From the NCBI RefSeq assembly GCF_018256155.1, contig NZ_JAERLY010000018.1, positions 1-40,180 of the forward strand: a stretch of 40,180 nt of DNA. The letters are read 5' to 3'. This DNA comes from Gluconobacter sp. Dm-62. Lineage in GTDB: Bacteria; Pseudomonadota; Alphaproteobacteria; Acetobacterales; Acetobacteraceae. Of this stretch, positions 1 through 8,398 are shown one piece after another. The notes below the pieces were generated by a model. It was not told the DNA's origin and did no database searches. It was given only the letters and a program-made list of their open reading frames with translations. Within the stretch, counting starts at the first letter, position 1, and the number at the start of each line of letters is the position of its first letter. A program made the position numbers and the translations under genes.

Positions 1-56
1 CATTTCATGAAAGCCTCGAGCTGAAAAACTCCTGGCGTGCGGGACAATTCCAATGA
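1..56 (+). CDS. Possible C-terminal end of an unidentified protein (partial)
   Basis: The frame beginning at base 3 is open from the left edge and reads FHESLELKNSWRAGQFQ before a TGA at 54-56. Its composition is protein-like, but only 17 residues are visible and no family can be named. The gene would lie mainly outside the window. It may equally be a chance open frame. Confidence 0.25.
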   Translation, partial: FHESLELKNSWRAGQFQ

Positions 57-216
57 GCCGGACATAATTGACAAGCACCTACAGTGTAAAAATCAGTTTG
101 CGGGTTCTTAACTGACAGATCCGGACAAATTCGAATTTGATCGCAAGGTCCGGAGTGCCGGGTGCTGGAGACGCGATTACGGTCGTAAGCAGAAAGACAA
201 TCGACCGGAGATCACC

Positions 217-684
217 ATGTCGTTTCGTATAACCGGGCTGGACCCGGCCCTTTTCCGTCACCTCTATGGTATGAGCGATGCCGATCTGAGCGACCGGAAT
301 GTACGTCGTCATACCGCCGACAGACTGTCCGGCTTTCCAGATCGTGTTGAACTACGCGATGCGGAGCCGGGGGAAACGGTGTTGCTTATGAATTACATAC
401 ACCAGCCTGAGCAGACACCGTACCGGTCAGGGCATGCCATTTTTATTCGGGAAGGAGCCGAGAAACGGTATGATGAGATTGACACCATTCCGGACTCACT
501 CGGAGGTCGTCTCATAGCATTGCGGGCCTTTGATGCCCTGCACGACATGATTGCGGCCGAGATCGTAGAAGGTACCCAACTGGAATCTTTGATCGGACAG
601 TTTTTTAACAGGTCGGAAATCGCGTATCTTCATGCGCATTATGCCAGGCACGGATGTTATGCGGCCCGTATTGACCGGGTATAG
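217..684 (+). CDS. DUF1203 family protein
   Basis: This 155-residue protein matches the usual size and layout of the DUF1203 family: an N-terminal MSFRITGLDP segment, a central ETVLLMNYIHQ segment followed by YRSGHAIFIREGAE, and a C-terminal half with LHAHYARHGCYAARI. The biochemical role of the family is unknown to me. The ATG is preceded by a GGAG at good spacing (about 205-208). It lies only 12 bases before ada, and its stop codon overlaps the Shine-Dalgarno sequence of ada, so it is probably the first gene of the alkylation-repair operon. That suggests, without proving, a link to the adaptive response. Confidence 0.8.
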   Translation: MSFRITGLDPALFRHLYGMSDADLSDRNVRRHTADRLSGFPDRVELRDAEPGETVLLMNYIHQPEQTPYRSGHAIFIREGAEKRYDEIDTIPDSLGGRLIALRAFDALHDMIAAEIVEGTQLESLIGQFFNRSEIAYLHAHYARHGCYAARIDRV

Positions 685-696
685 GAGAGTGCAGCC

Positions 697-1794
697 GTGA
701 CAACAATGAGCACAGGCACACCGGCGGGTATTCGGGCAGACGCATCTCTATCTGTCGAGCGAGATCCGCGATGGGAGCGGATCCTGAGGCGTGACAAAAC
801 AGCCGACGGCCTGTTCTGGTATTCTGTCGTTACTACGGGGATCTACTGCCGACCGTCCTGCCCTTCGCGCAGGCCGCACGCGGAAAACGCTTGCATCCAT
901 GGAACGGTGGATGAGGCACGTGCGACAGGTGCACGTCCATGCCAACGCTGCGATCCGGATGGAGCCCTTGCTGAAAATGCTCATAACGGACGGGTGACAC
1001 GGGCCTGCCGAATGATCGAAGCCAGCGAGGCGCCCCCAACGCTCGATGTACTGGCGAAGGAAGCGGGTCTCAGCCCTACCTATTTCCAGCGTGTCTTCAG
1101 GCGTATCACCGGGCTTTCGCCCCGTCAGTATGGCGAAGCCTGCCGTGCGGAACGGCTGCGTGATGCTTTGCGCTCCGCTGCGACCGTGACGGAAGCCATC
1201 TATGCATCCGGCTATAGTTCGAGCAGCCGCTTTTATGAAAAGGCCGATAGTCTGCTTGGCATGAAGCCCGCCGCCCTGCGCTGTGGTGCCCGGGCAGAAC
1301 GGCTGAGCTTTGCCATTGGGCAGTGCTCACTGGGCGCGATCCTTGTCGCTTCAGGGGAGCGGGGGATCGTGGCGATCCTTATGGGAGACGAACCGGATAT
1401 GCTGGCTCGTGATTTACAGGACCGCTTTCCAAACGCGGCACTGGTTGGAGCGGAACCTGATTACGAGGAGCATGTCGCGCAGGTTGTGGGTCTCATCGAA
1501 ACGCCAGCCGTCGGGCTGAGGCTGCCGCTGGACATCCGGGGGACGGCCTTTCAGCAGCGGGTATGGAATGCGCTTCAGGCTATTCCGGCTGGCCAGACCG
1601 CGACCTATACCGAGATTGCCAAGGCAATCGGTCACCCGGGATCTGTGCGTGCAGTCGCCAATGCCTGTGGTGCCAATACGCTGGCTGTTGCCATTCCCTG
1701 CCATCGCGTCGTGCGCAGAGACGGCACGTTATCGGGATATCGCTGGGGCGTTGCCTGCAAGAAAGCATTGCTGGAACGGGAAAAGGGCACATGA
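697..1794 (+). CDS. ada: Ada: bifunctional transcriptional activator / O6-methylguanine-DNA methyltransferase
   Basis: Ada repairs methyl phosphotriesters and O6-methylguanine by transferring the methyl group to its own cysteines, and once methylated activates repair genes. At 365 residues it is close to E. coli Ada. An N-terminal zinc domain carries C51, C55, C82 and C85; C51 is in the position of the phosphotriester acceptor. An AraC-type helix-turn-helix region follows at about 105-200 (LAKEAGLSPTYFQRVFRRI). The C-terminal methyltransferase domain has the PCHRV active site with catalytic C335. The start is GTG with AGGAGA at 683-688. The stop overlaps the ATG of the next gene (ATGA), indicating translational coupling. 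All key residues are present, so the protein should be functional and likely controls its own operon. Confidence 0.95.
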   Translation: MTTMSTGTPAGIRADASLSVERDPRWERILRRDKTADGLFWYSVVTTGIYCRPSCPSRRPHAENACIHGTVDEARATGARPCQRCDPDGALAENAHNGRVTRACRMIEASEAPPTLDVLAKEAGLSPTYFQRVFRRITGLSPRQYGEACRAERLRDALRSAATVTEAIYASGYSSSSRFYEKADSLLGMKPAALRCGARAERLSFAIGQCSLGAILVASGERGIVAILMGDEPDMLARDLQDRFPNAALVGAEPDYEEHVAQVVGLIETPAVGLRLPLDIRGTAFQQRVWNALQAIPAGQTATYTEIAKAIGHPGSVRAVANACGANTLAVAIPCHRVVRRDGTLSGYRWGVACKKALLEREKGT

Positions 1795-2495
1795 TTCCAG
1801 ACAGGCTTGCCGCACTCGACTGGCAAAACATTTCCAGTAGTCTGGATGAAGATGGCTGGGCGGTGATTCCGGGACTGCTGGATGAGTCAGAGTGTCAGTT
1901 CCTTTCGGCTCTCTATCTCAACGAGGCAGGGTTTCGCAGCCGTGTCATCATGGCACGGCATGGGTTTGGACGTGGGGAATACCGCTACTTCTCCTATCCG
2001 CTGCCACCTCTGGTCGCCACATTGCGCGAGAAAATCTATCCTTTTCTTGTACCGACCGCGAACCGCTGGATGCAACACATGGGACTAACGCCCCGTTTTC
2101 CTGCGGATCATCAGGCTTTTCTTGCCCGCTGCCACGTAGCAGCGCAAGCACGCCCCACACCGCTATTATTAAGATACGGACCAGGTGATCATAACTGCCT
2201 GCATCAGGATCTTTATGGGGAGCATGTTTTCCCAATCCAGCTTACCGTTCTGCTGTCATGCCCGGGAAGAGAGTTCACCGGGGGTGAGTTCGTCCTGACG
2301 GAGCAGCGGCCCCGCATGCAGTCGCGGGTGGATGTCGTGCCCCTCAGGCTGGGTGATGGCGTGCTGTTTGCCGTTAACCAGAGGCCAAAAACAGGTACAC
2401 GCGGCAGTTATCGTGTCACATTGCGCCATGGCGTCAGTCGTATTCGGACGGGACTCCGTCACACGTTGGGGGTCATCTTCCATGATGCAACCTGA
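1791..2495 (+). CDS. 2OG-Fe(II) oxygenase family protein, Ada-linked
   Basis: The 234-residue product is an Fe(II)/2-oxoglutarate dioxygenase of the type often found next to ada in Proteobacteria. The iron ligands are visible as H138-x-D140 (CLHQDLYGEH) and a distal H213 (RHGVSRIR), with downstream arginines that can bind 2-oxoglutarate. An open frame runs further upstream to 1563, but that part lies inside ada in another frame. The ATG at 1791 overlaps the ada stop by four bases and is the natural start. The 3' end overlaps the ATG of the alkB-like remnant. A role in repair of alkylation damage is inferred from position; the substrate is not known. Confidence 0.88.
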   Translation: MIPDRLAALDWQNISSSLDEDGWAVIPGLLDESECQFLSALYLNEAGFRSRVIMARHGFGRGEYRYFSYPLPPLVATLREKIYPFLVPTANRWMQHMGLTPRFPADHQAFLARCHVAAQARPTPLLLRYGPGDHNCLHQDLYGEHVFPIQLTVLLSCPGREFTGGEFVLTEQRPRMQSRVDVVPLRLGDGVLFAVNQRPKTGTRGSYRVTLRHGVSRIRTGLRHTLGVIFHDAT

Positions 2496-2652
2496 CCTGT
2501 TTGGTGCAGCGCGTGACGATATCGTGCTTTCCGCTGGTGCTCTTTTCCTTCAGGCCATGCAGGAAGCGGGAAAGAATATTTCGCCGATTTTGTGTGCGCC
2601 TGTGTGCTTTCAAATGATGATGAAACCAGATGCTTCTGTTGGGGCAGAGTAA
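2482..2652 (+). pseudogene. alkB: Truncated alkB-like remnant (N-terminal piece)
   Basis: The frame starts with ATG at 2482 (or 2485), overlapping the end of the preceding oxygenase, and encodes 56 residues. The beginning, MMQPDLFGAARDDIVLSAGA, resembles the start of AlkB proteins, which typically begin with a DLF motif followed by a 'L.PGAV.L' strand. The later APVCFQMMMKPDAS loosely recalls the AlkB 'APFRxMxTPGG' stretch. The frame then stops, and the HxD and distal His iron ligands are missing, so no active dioxygenase can be made. The order ada, 2OG oxygenase, alkB is a common repair operon. I read this as a decayed third gene; the identification rests on short similarity. Confidence 0.55.
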
Positions 2653-2722
2653 TGGACAGAACACCTTTATAGCGAGGGATCGTGGCCGGTCGCGCAAAAG
2701 CAGACGTTGTGCGACTGCCCGA

Positions 2723-3331
2723 TCAATCAGTGTAGCACATGCCATCCAGCAACACGTCCAGCGCGGCCAGAACCGGTTCTGGCTCGACCGTCTCTTCAAG
2801 CAGTTGATGACTAATCGTCAGCATGGCCAGACCATGCACCTGCGCCCAGCTTGCCGCCGCCAGGGCGCTGACAGAAACCGGCCGGAAGCTTTGGTCGCGT
2901 TGTCCCCTTTCCAGAAGACCCAGAAGAATCCCGAAGGTACTCATAGCCGCGTCATGTAACGGCGGGTCTATTGTCTTGTCCGCATCGGAACTGAACATCA
3001 GGCGATAAAGGCCGGGATTCTGACAGGCAAATCCAATACAGGCCTGCGCCGCTGCCATGAACTGTGCGCGCGTGGAAGGCATGTTCGGGGACATGGCCCC
3101 ACTCAGACTCTCTCCAAGCCTGATGAAACCGATCCGCGCCAGTTCCCGCAACAGCATCTCGCGATCACGAAAATGCTTGTAGGGGGCTGCATGACTGACA
3201 CCCGCGCGGCGCGCTACTTCCCGCAAGGTGAAGGTCCAGTTCTGCTCCGCAGCCAGCATGGCAAGCGCCGTGTCGATCAGAGCGCGGCGGAGATCGCCAT
3301 GATGATAGGGACGGTCTTTGGTTTCACTCAT
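2723..3331 (-). CDS. TetR/AcrR family regulator with WHG-type C-terminal domain
   Basis: This 202-residue repressor has a typical TetR N-terminal helix-turn-helix (FTLREVARRAGVSHAAPYKHF, about residues 34-54) preceded by YHHGDLRRALIDTAL, which is characteristic of the subgroup with a WHG ligand domain. It is divergent from an aldehyde dehydrogenase gene. The 100-base gap holds a pair of inverted 19-bp repeats around a promoter, which are the probable operators. The likely role is to repress itself and the aldehyde dehydrogenase operon until an aldehyde-related ligand binds. The ligand is unknown. Confidence 0.9.
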   Translation of the reverse strand: MSETKDRPYHHGDLRRALIDTALAMLAAEQNWTFTLREVARRAGVSHAAPYKHFRDREMLLRELARIGFIRLGESLSGAMSPNMPSTRAQFMAAAQACIGFACQNPGLYRLMFSSDADKTIDPPLHDAAMSTFGILLGLLERGQRDQSFRPVSVSALAAASWAQVHGLAMLTISHQLLEETVEPEPVLAALDVLLDGMCYTD

Positions 3332-3342
3332 TCGCGAGGCTC

Positions 3343-3361
3343 ATGTTTACAGAAGAAACTT
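3343..3361. promoter_or_regulatory. Left operator for the TetR regulator
   Basis: The 19-bp ATGTTTACAGAAGAAACTT matches the inverse complement of the site at 3403-3421 at 18 of 19 positions. Each copy has GTTT and AAAC ends, as in TetR-type palindromes. It lies 11 bases upstream of the regulator gene, suited to autoregulation. Confidence 0.75.
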
Positions 3362-3364
3362 TTA

Positions 3365-3394
3365 TTGACATCGGATTGTTCTGTTCCATATCCT
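3365..3394 (+). promoter_or_regulatory. Promoter of the aldehyde dehydrogenase operon
   Basis: A perfect -35 TTGACA (3365-3370) is followed after 18 bases by TATCCT (3389-3394), a weaker -10. Transcription would start at about 3401, at the edge of the right operator, so a bound repressor would block initiation. Confidence 0.5.
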
Positions 3395-3402
3395 GCCCAC
3401 AT

Positions 3403-3421
3403 AAGTTTCTCCTGTAAACAT
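3403..3421. promoter_or_regulatory. Right operator for the TetR regulator
   Basis: AAGTTTCTCCTGTAAACAT is the inverted partner of the site at 3343-3361. It covers the predicted transcription start and abuts the Shine-Dalgarno region (AGAGGG) of the aldehyde dehydrogenase gene. Confidence 0.75.
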
Positions 3422-3431
3422 AGAGGGCGCA

Positions 3432-4838
3432 ATGTCCGATGTTACTTCTGCTGACCTGCACCGTGTTCTCGACCGCCAGCGTGCCGCATTCCTACGTGCC
3501 GGACCACCAGATCTGAAGCAGCGCAGGGCCGATCTGCGACGTCTGAAAGCCGAAATCCTGAAACGGCGGACTGAGATCGTACGTGTCCTGAAAACGGATT
3601 TCGGCCAGCGCTCAGAACGGGAAAGCGCCATCGTGGAACTGATCCCGCTGGTGCAGTCGATCAATTACATGATTGCTCATCTGGGACGCTGGATGAAACC
3701 CGAACGTCGCCACGTATCGGCCTATTTCCAGTGCGGTCGTACCTGGGTGCTCCGGCAGCCGGTGGGTGTCGTGGGCATTATCGCGCCGTGGAACTATCCC
3801 GTCTCGCTGGCCCTTGTGCCGCTGGCGACCGCAATCGCCGCCGGTAACCGGGTCATGCTTAAACCATCGGAATTTACACCGGCCACATCGGCGGTAATTG
3901 GCGAGATCGTTCAGGCCGTTTTTCCGCCAGAGCAGGTTTCTGTTGTTACGGGAGACGGTGAAGTGGGTGCGGCCTTCTCGGCTCTGCCCTTCGATCATAT
4001 CCTGTTCACTGGCAGCACGGCGGTTGGAAAGAAGGTTGCTGAAGCGGCCGCGCGCAATCTGACCCCGACTACGCTTGAACTTGGGGGCAAGTCTCCCGTC
4101 GTGATCGAGCCCGGTTTTTCCATGGAGCGGGTGGCAGATCGTGTGGCGTTCGGCAAGCTGACCAATGCCGGGCAGACCTGCATCGCTCCGGATTATGTGC
4201 TGGTTCATGAAAACGACAGGGATACGTTTGCCTCAGCGTATCAGGAAGCCGTGGAAAAACAGCATCCAAGAGGTTACGCCGGCTCTCCGGATTACACAGC
4301 CATCCTCAACGCGCACCATTACGCGCGGCTGACCGGCCTGATCGACAATGCCGCGGCGCAGGGCGCACAGGTGGTCCGTCTGGGAAGTAATTCAGACGAG
4401 AGCCATGTGCTGGCACCCGTGCTGCTGCTGGACGTCACATCGCAAATGGCGGTGATGCAGGAAGAAATTTTCGGACCAGTCCTGCCAGTGTTGACCTACC
4501 GCACACTGGATGAGGCGATTGCCTTCATCAATGCCCGGCTGCGTCCTCTGGCCCTGTATTATTTTGGTGATAACCGTACTGACCGAGACAGGCTTCTGAA
4601 GCGCACGGTTTCGGGCAATGTCACCATCAATGGCACTCTGCTGCATATTGCACAGGATGACCTGCCTTTTGGCGGGGTGGGAGACAGCGGCATTGGGGCC
4701 TATCACGGGAAGGAAGGCTTTATGGCGCTCACTCATCCTCGTGGCATTTACAAACAGGGCCGCCTCAATGCCGCAACGCTGCTTCAACCACCGTTCGGCA
4801 AGCTCACAGACGCCATTACAAACCTGATCCTGCGATGA
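3432..4838 (+). CDS. Coniferyl-aldehyde-dehydrogenase-type NAD(P)+ aldehyde dehydrogenase
   Basis: The 468-residue protein belongs to the aldehyde dehydrogenase superfamily, oxidising an aldehyde to its acid. Diagnostic features are GIIAPWNYPVSL (Rossmann region), FTGSTAVGKK, LELGGKSP with general base E216, and NAGQTCIAPDY with catalytic C250, at the usual 34-residue separation. The short length and the start of the protein resemble coniferyl aldehyde dehydrogenases and class-3-type enzymes acting on fatty or aromatic aldehydes; the true substrate is unknown. The last bases overlap the next gene (ATGA), so the two are co-translated. Two TetR operators control the upstream region. Confidence 0.92.
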   Translation: MSDVTSADLHRVLDRQRAAFLRAGPPDLKQRRADLRRLKAEILKRRTEIVRVLKTDFGQRSERESAIVELIPLVQSINYMIAHLGRWMKPERRHVSAYFQCGRTWVLRQPVGVVGIIAPWNYPVSLALVPLATAIAAGNRVMLKPSEFTPATSAVIGEIVQAVFPPEQVSVVTGDGEVGAAFSALPFDHILFTGSTAVGKKVAEAAARNLTPTTLELGGKSPVVIEPGFSMERVADRVAFGKLTNAGQTCIAPDYVLVHENDRDTFASAYQEAVEKQHPRGYAGSPDYTAILNAHHYARLTGLIDNAAAQGAQVVRLGSNSDESHVLAPVLLLDVTSQMAVMQEEIFGPVLPVLTYRTLDEAIAFINARLRPLALYYFGDNRTDRDRLLKRTVSGNVTINGTLLHIAQDDLPFGGVGDSGIGAYHGKEGFMALTHPRGIYKQGRLNAATLLQPPFGKLTDAITNLILR

Positions 4839-5506
4839 CAACGCGCGTTCTGCTTATCGGGGGCACCGGCCTCATCGGACGTTCTGTCGACGCGGACCTT
4901 GCCATGCGGCCAGATACCATCGTCACCAGCCTGACTCGTCGGAAATTATCTGCCTCCGATCATATCATTGATTTCGAGTATCTGTGTGCTGCGCCGGAAA
5001 TGACATTGCGTAATGTGGCTCCCTCGGGAATTGATGTGGCGATTTCCTGTCTGGGCACCACACTTCGTGCTGCGGGATCGCAGGCGGCGATGTTTCGGGT
5101 TGATCACGACTATGTTCTGGCTTTTGCCAGAGCCGCGCATGCCTGTGGCTCGCGTCAGTTCATTCTCGTTTCTTCAGTAGGTGCGGGTGGTCCCGGCTTT
5201 TACCTTAGGACCAAAGGGACGATTGAGCGCGATATCAAGGCACTCGGCTTCCGCCGCGTGGACATCCTGCGGCCCGGGATGTTGCTGGGCCGTCGTGCAG
5301 AGGCACGGCCGATGGAGGCGATCGGTCAGCGTCTGGCAGCGGCGCTGGCACCGTTCATGGTCGGCAGGCTTTCCCAATATGGCGCGATTGACGCAAAAAC
5401 CGTCGCAAAGGCGATTGTCGGTCTCGTAGGCCAGCCGGCCGATGGATACCGGACGTATGACAATGCGGATCTGCGCCGTATCTCCAGTCAAACTGCCAAC
5501 TTATGA
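4835..5506 (+). CDS. NAD(P)-binding Rossmann-fold oxidoreductase (atypical SDR)
   Basis: This 223-residue protein starts with a nucleotide-binding loop, LIGGTGLIG (residues 7-15), and continues with SCLGTT and FILVSSVGA strands typical of NAD(P)H-binding atypical SDRs related to HTATIP2. The YLRTKGTIERDI segment supplies the Y-x3-K pair. It overlaps the aldehyde dehydrogenase gene by four bases, so it is in the same TetR-controlled operon. It may process a substrate or product of that enzyme, or sense redox cofactor; the sequence does not decide. Confidence 0.82.
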   Translation: MTTRVLLIGGTGLIGRSVDADLAMRPDTIVTSLTRRKLSASDHIIDFEYLCAAPEMTLRNVAPSGIDVAISCLGTTLRAAGSQAAMFRVDHDYVLAFARAAHACGSRQFILVSSVGAGGPGFYLRTKGTIERDIKALGFRRVDILRPGMLLGRRAEARPMEAIGQRLAAALAPFMVGRLSQYGAIDAKTVAKAIVGLVGQPADGYRTYDNADLRRISSQTANL

Positions 5507-5632
5507 GATGGCCCGGTCAGAACTCCTGAGACCAGAAATTAAGCAGGCAGACGGCACATGCCTCATCTCGGGCATGATCACTCTTAACTCCGCTAACTGG
5601 AAACGGATGTCTCTGCCGCCCATGCGCAGCGC

Positions 5633-6526
5633 TCATAAACGGTTGGGAAATCCAGCAGCGAGGTGATCGATGAACGCACGCACCGCTGATGGTAGCCCCC
5701 GTCGTGTCGTAAATACGAGATGGACGATCCCTTCCCGTCCCGTCCAGTCCGGCAGCACCTGCATCAGCAGACCACTCTCCAGTGGCTCCCGCACAAAATG
5801 ATCCGGGAGCCAGGCAACGCCCAGCCCGGCAATCGCTGCATCCCGCACGATGCCCATATCCTGTGAACCGAACCGGGGCGTTCGGCGTATTTCACGGGTC
5901 TCGCCATGCGCATTTATTAAGGGCCAGATGCAGTCTGTTGCCTCGTCGCTTGTTGTTAACAGCGATGCAGTCTCCAGATCATGCAGGGTTCTGATGCTTG
6001 CGGCTACACGCGGATGCGCGACTAAAACACGTGTGGAGCGCCCTAGTGTACGCATGGTCAAAGCTGCATCCGAGGTCAGAGCCAAACGAACCCGTAACGC
6101 GAGGTCAATGCGCTCCTCTATCAGATCCACTGGCCGATCCACCGCCAGGAGTTGTAACCGCACCTTGGGGTGGCGATCCAGAAAGCCTGTCATCAGATGA
6201 CCGATCACGGCAACCATGCCGGTCGGACAACTGAACCGAACGACACCTGCCGGCTCAGCCTGGGCCGCGCTGATGACTGCCTCTGCAGCTTCGGCCTCAT
6301 CCAGCATAGTCCGACAGCGCTCATAAAATGCCCGACCGAGATCCGTGACGCGAAAGCGCCTGCTGGACCGCTCGATCAGACGTGTACCAAGCCGGCTTTC
6401 CAGATCGGCAATGCGGCGGCTGAGTTTCGATTTCGGCTCGTGCAGCGCGCGCGAGGCGGCCGAAAAGCCGCCATGCGTAACGACTGCTACGAAATACGCA
6501 TAATCGTTGAGATCCCGCCGTTCCAT
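5633..6526 (-). CDS. LysR family transcriptional regulator
   Basis: The 297-residue protein has the LysR winged helix-turn-helix at its N-terminus (about residues 5-62, FSAASRALHEPKSKLSRRIADLE) followed by a substrate-binding domain. It is transcribed away from the SDR gene at 6640 across a 113-base gap, the usual arrangement for a LysR regulator controlling its divergent target and itself. The probable targets are the SDR and the hydrolase behind it. The inducer is unknown. Confidence 0.92.
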   Translation of the reverse strand: MERRDLNDYAYFVAVVTHGGFSAASRALHEPKSKLSRRIADLESRLGTRLIERSSRRFRVTDLGRAFYERCRTMLDEAEAAEAVISAAQAEPAGVVRFSCPTGMVAVIGHLMTGFLDRHPKVRLQLLAVDRPVDLIEERIDLALRVRLALTSDAALTMRTLGRSTRVLVAHPRVAASIRTLHDLETASLLTTSDEATDCIWPLINAHGETREIRRTPRFGSQDMGIVRDAAIAGLGVAWLPDHFVREPLESGLLMQVLPDWTGREGIVHLVFTTRRGLPSAVRAFIDHLAAGFPNRL

Positions 6527-6639
6527 CGTTCCTCTTTCTGAACACTGTGTGCCAATATTGCCATCTACAGCGATGATCGTTCCAATGTCATCTCTTTCCT
6601 ACCGGCGCAAACGGAGCGCTGAGAATAAGGAACAGAACA

Positions 6640-7392
6640 ATGACTTACGGATTTGATGGCAAGGTCGTGATCGTAACGGGCGGCACCAGTGGTATTGGTC
6701 TGGCCACCGCCAAGGCTTTCGCCGATGAAGGCGCCTTCGTTTTCATCACCGGGAGACGCCAGGAGGCACTCGACGCTGCTGTCACTCGCATTGGTGGCAA
6801 GGTAACAGGCGCACGCGGGGATATGGGGCATCTGGACGACATCGACCGTCTGTATGACACCGTCCAGCAGACGCACAGCCACATTGATGTTGTCTTCGCC
6901 AATGCCGGGGGCGGGGAGTTTGCCCCACTTGGTGCCATTTCCGAAGAACACTACCAGTCCACCTTCGACAGTAACGTCAAGGGCGTCCTCTTTACGGTAC
7001 AGAAGGCGCTTCCCCTGCTCCGCGACGGGGCTTCAATCGTGCTGAATGCTTCGAATGTCAGCGCCGCGGGAACGCCTGCCCTCAGTGTGTATTCGGCAAC
7101 GAAGGCAGCCGTACGCAGCTTTGCTCGAAATTGGATGCTTGATCTCAAGGACCGCCATATCCGCGTCAACGCGGTTAGTCCGGGTGTGACCGATACGGCA
7201 GGTCTGAATCAGCTTTTTGGCGGCGGCGAACAGGCCGAAGGGACCAAGGCCTATCTCGCCGGCTTGATTCCGTCAGGCCGTGTGGGCCAGCCAGAAGAAA
7301 TCGCCCGCTCGGTTCTGTTTCTGGCATCTGACGAGGCCAGTTTCATTAATGGCATCGAGCTCTACATTGACGGTGGTCAGAAACAGATCTGA
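6640..7392 (+). CDS. Classical short-chain dehydrogenase/reductase
   Basis: This 250-residue NAD(P)-dependent oxidoreductase has all classical SDR landmarks: TGGTSGIG at residues 13-20, FANAGG, a catalytic serine region at VLNASNVS, Y151-x3-K155 (SVYSATKAA), and the IRVNAVSPG segment. It resembles the single-domain SDRs frequently paired with a divergent LysR gene in Proteobacteria. The start is supported by AAGGA about 10 bases upstream. A hydrolase follows after 81 bases. The substrate is not evident. Confidence 0.93.
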   Translation: MTYGFDGKVVIVTGGTSGIGLATAKAFADEGAFVFITGRRQEALDAAVTRIGGKVTGARGDMGHLDDIDRLYDTVQQTHSHIDVVFANAGGGEFAPLGAISEEHYQSTFDSNVKGVLFTVQKALPLLRDGASIVLNASNVSAAGTPALSVYSATKAAVRSFARNWMLDLKDRHIRVNAVSPGVTDTAGLNQLFGGGEQAEGTKAYLAGLIPSGRVGQPEEIARSVLFLASDEASFINGIELYIDGGQKQI

Positions 7393-7409
7393 ACGCCATC
7401 AAAACTGAC

Positions 7410-7428
7410 CCCCGGACTTGTTCCGGGG
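7410..7428 (+). terminator. Hairpin between the SDR and hydrolase genes
   Basis: CCCCGGA (7410-7416) and TCCGGGG (7422-7428) form a perfect 7-bp stem around a 5-base loop. No T-tract follows, so it could be a weak terminator, an mRNA processing or stabilising hairpin, or a dispersed palindrome. Confidence 0.35.
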
Positions 7429-7473
7429 TGACCCCGACATAACTGTCGCCACCTGAATTTTGGAGAGATAATC

Positions 7474-8310
7474 ATGTCGTTCGTTACCACCAAGGATGAT
7501 GTCGAGATCTTCTACAAGGACTGGGGCCCGAAAGATGCCCGTCCCATCATGTTCCATCATGGCTGGCCCCTTTCTTCCGACGACTGGGATGCCCAGATGC
7601 TGTTCTTTTTACAGCATGGATTTCGCGTGGTGGCCCATGATCGCCGCGGCCACGGGCGCTCCGAGCAGGTTTCGGGTGGGCATGATATGGACCACTATGC
7701 ATCAGATGCGTTCGCCGTCGTCGAAGCGCTGGACCTTCGGAACGTCGTGCATATCGGCCATTCCACTGGCGGCGGCGAAGTAGCGCGCTATGTGGCCAAA
7801 TACGGTCAGCCGTCTGGACGCGCCGCCAAAGCCGTTCTGGTTGGCGCTGTTCCGCCCTTAATGCTCCGTACGGAAGCAAATCCCGAGGGCTTGCCGATTG
7901 AGGTGTTCGACGGCTTTCGCGCCGCCCTCGCCGCCAACCGGGCGCAATTTTTCCGCGATGTGCCAGCCGGTCCGTTTTATGGGTTCAATCGTGCGGGTAT
8001 CAGCCAGCAAGAGGGCGTCATTCAAAACTGGTGGCGCCAAAGCATGATGGGGAGCGCCAAGGCGCACTATGAGGGCATTAAGGCCTTTTCCGAGACGGAC
8101 CAGACCGAGGACCTGAAGAACATTACGATACCAACACTCGTGCTGCATGGAGAAGACGACCAGATCGTGCCGATTGCTGATTCAGCAATCAAAGCGGTTG
8201 CATTACTCGCCAAGGGCACCCTTAAAACCTATCCCGGCTTCTCGCACGGAATGCTGACAGTCAATGCGGAGGCACTCAACGCGGACCTCCTTGCGTTTGT
8301 TGAAAGCTGA
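7474..8310 (+). CDS. Alpha/beta hydrolase of the non-heme chloroperoxidase group
   Basis: The 278-residue protein is an alpha/beta-fold hydrolase resembling cofactor-free haloperoxidases and aryl esterases. The triad is visible: nucleophile S97 in GHSTGG, acid D228 or D229 in HGEDDQIVP, and H258 in FSHGM. The oxyanion-side motif HHGWP and the DRRGHGRS turn are also typical. The start has GGAGA at 7462-7466. It is probably co-regulated with the preceding SDR by the divergent LysR. In vivo it is more likely an esterase, lactonase or perhydrolase than a true halogenating enzyme. Confidence 0.92.
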   Translation: MSFVTTKDDVEIFYKDWGPKDARPIMFHHGWPLSSDDWDAQMLFFLQHGFRVVAHDRRGHGRSEQVSGGHDMDHYASDAFAVVEALDLRNVVHIGHSTGGGEVARYVAKYGQPSGRAAKAVLVGAVPPLMLRTEANPEGLPIEVFDGFRAALAANRAQFFRDVPAGPFYGFNRAGISQQEGVIQNWWRQSMMGSAKAHYEGIKAFSETDQTEDLKNITIPTLVLHGEDDQIVPIADSAIKAVALLAKGTLKTYPGFSHGMLTVNAEALNADLLAFVES

Positions 8311-8322
8311 ATATCCATGTGC

Positions 8323-8346
8323 GGCCACGGCTTAGCCGCCGTGGCC
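8323..8346 (+). terminator. Rho-independent terminator after the hydrolase gene
   Basis: GGCCACGGC (8323-8331) and GCCGTGGCC (8338-8346) form a perfect 9-bp GC-rich stem with a 6-base loop, followed by TGTTTCT. It begins 12 bases after the stop codon of the hydrolase. Confidence 0.8.
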
Positions 8347-8398
8347 TGTTTCTGAGGTGTGAATATGGCCTTTCCCACCGCACTACTCTGCGAAGTAA

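Noticed and set aside
68-73. TTGACA as a possible -35 of the DUF1203-ada operon
   Set aside because: No convincing -10 at suitable spacing, and no clear Ada-box could be recognised nearby.
1563-1790. Upstream extension of the 2OG oxygenase frame
   Set aside because: It overlaps the catalytic part of ada in a different frame; the ATG at 1791 overlapping the ada stop is the natural start.
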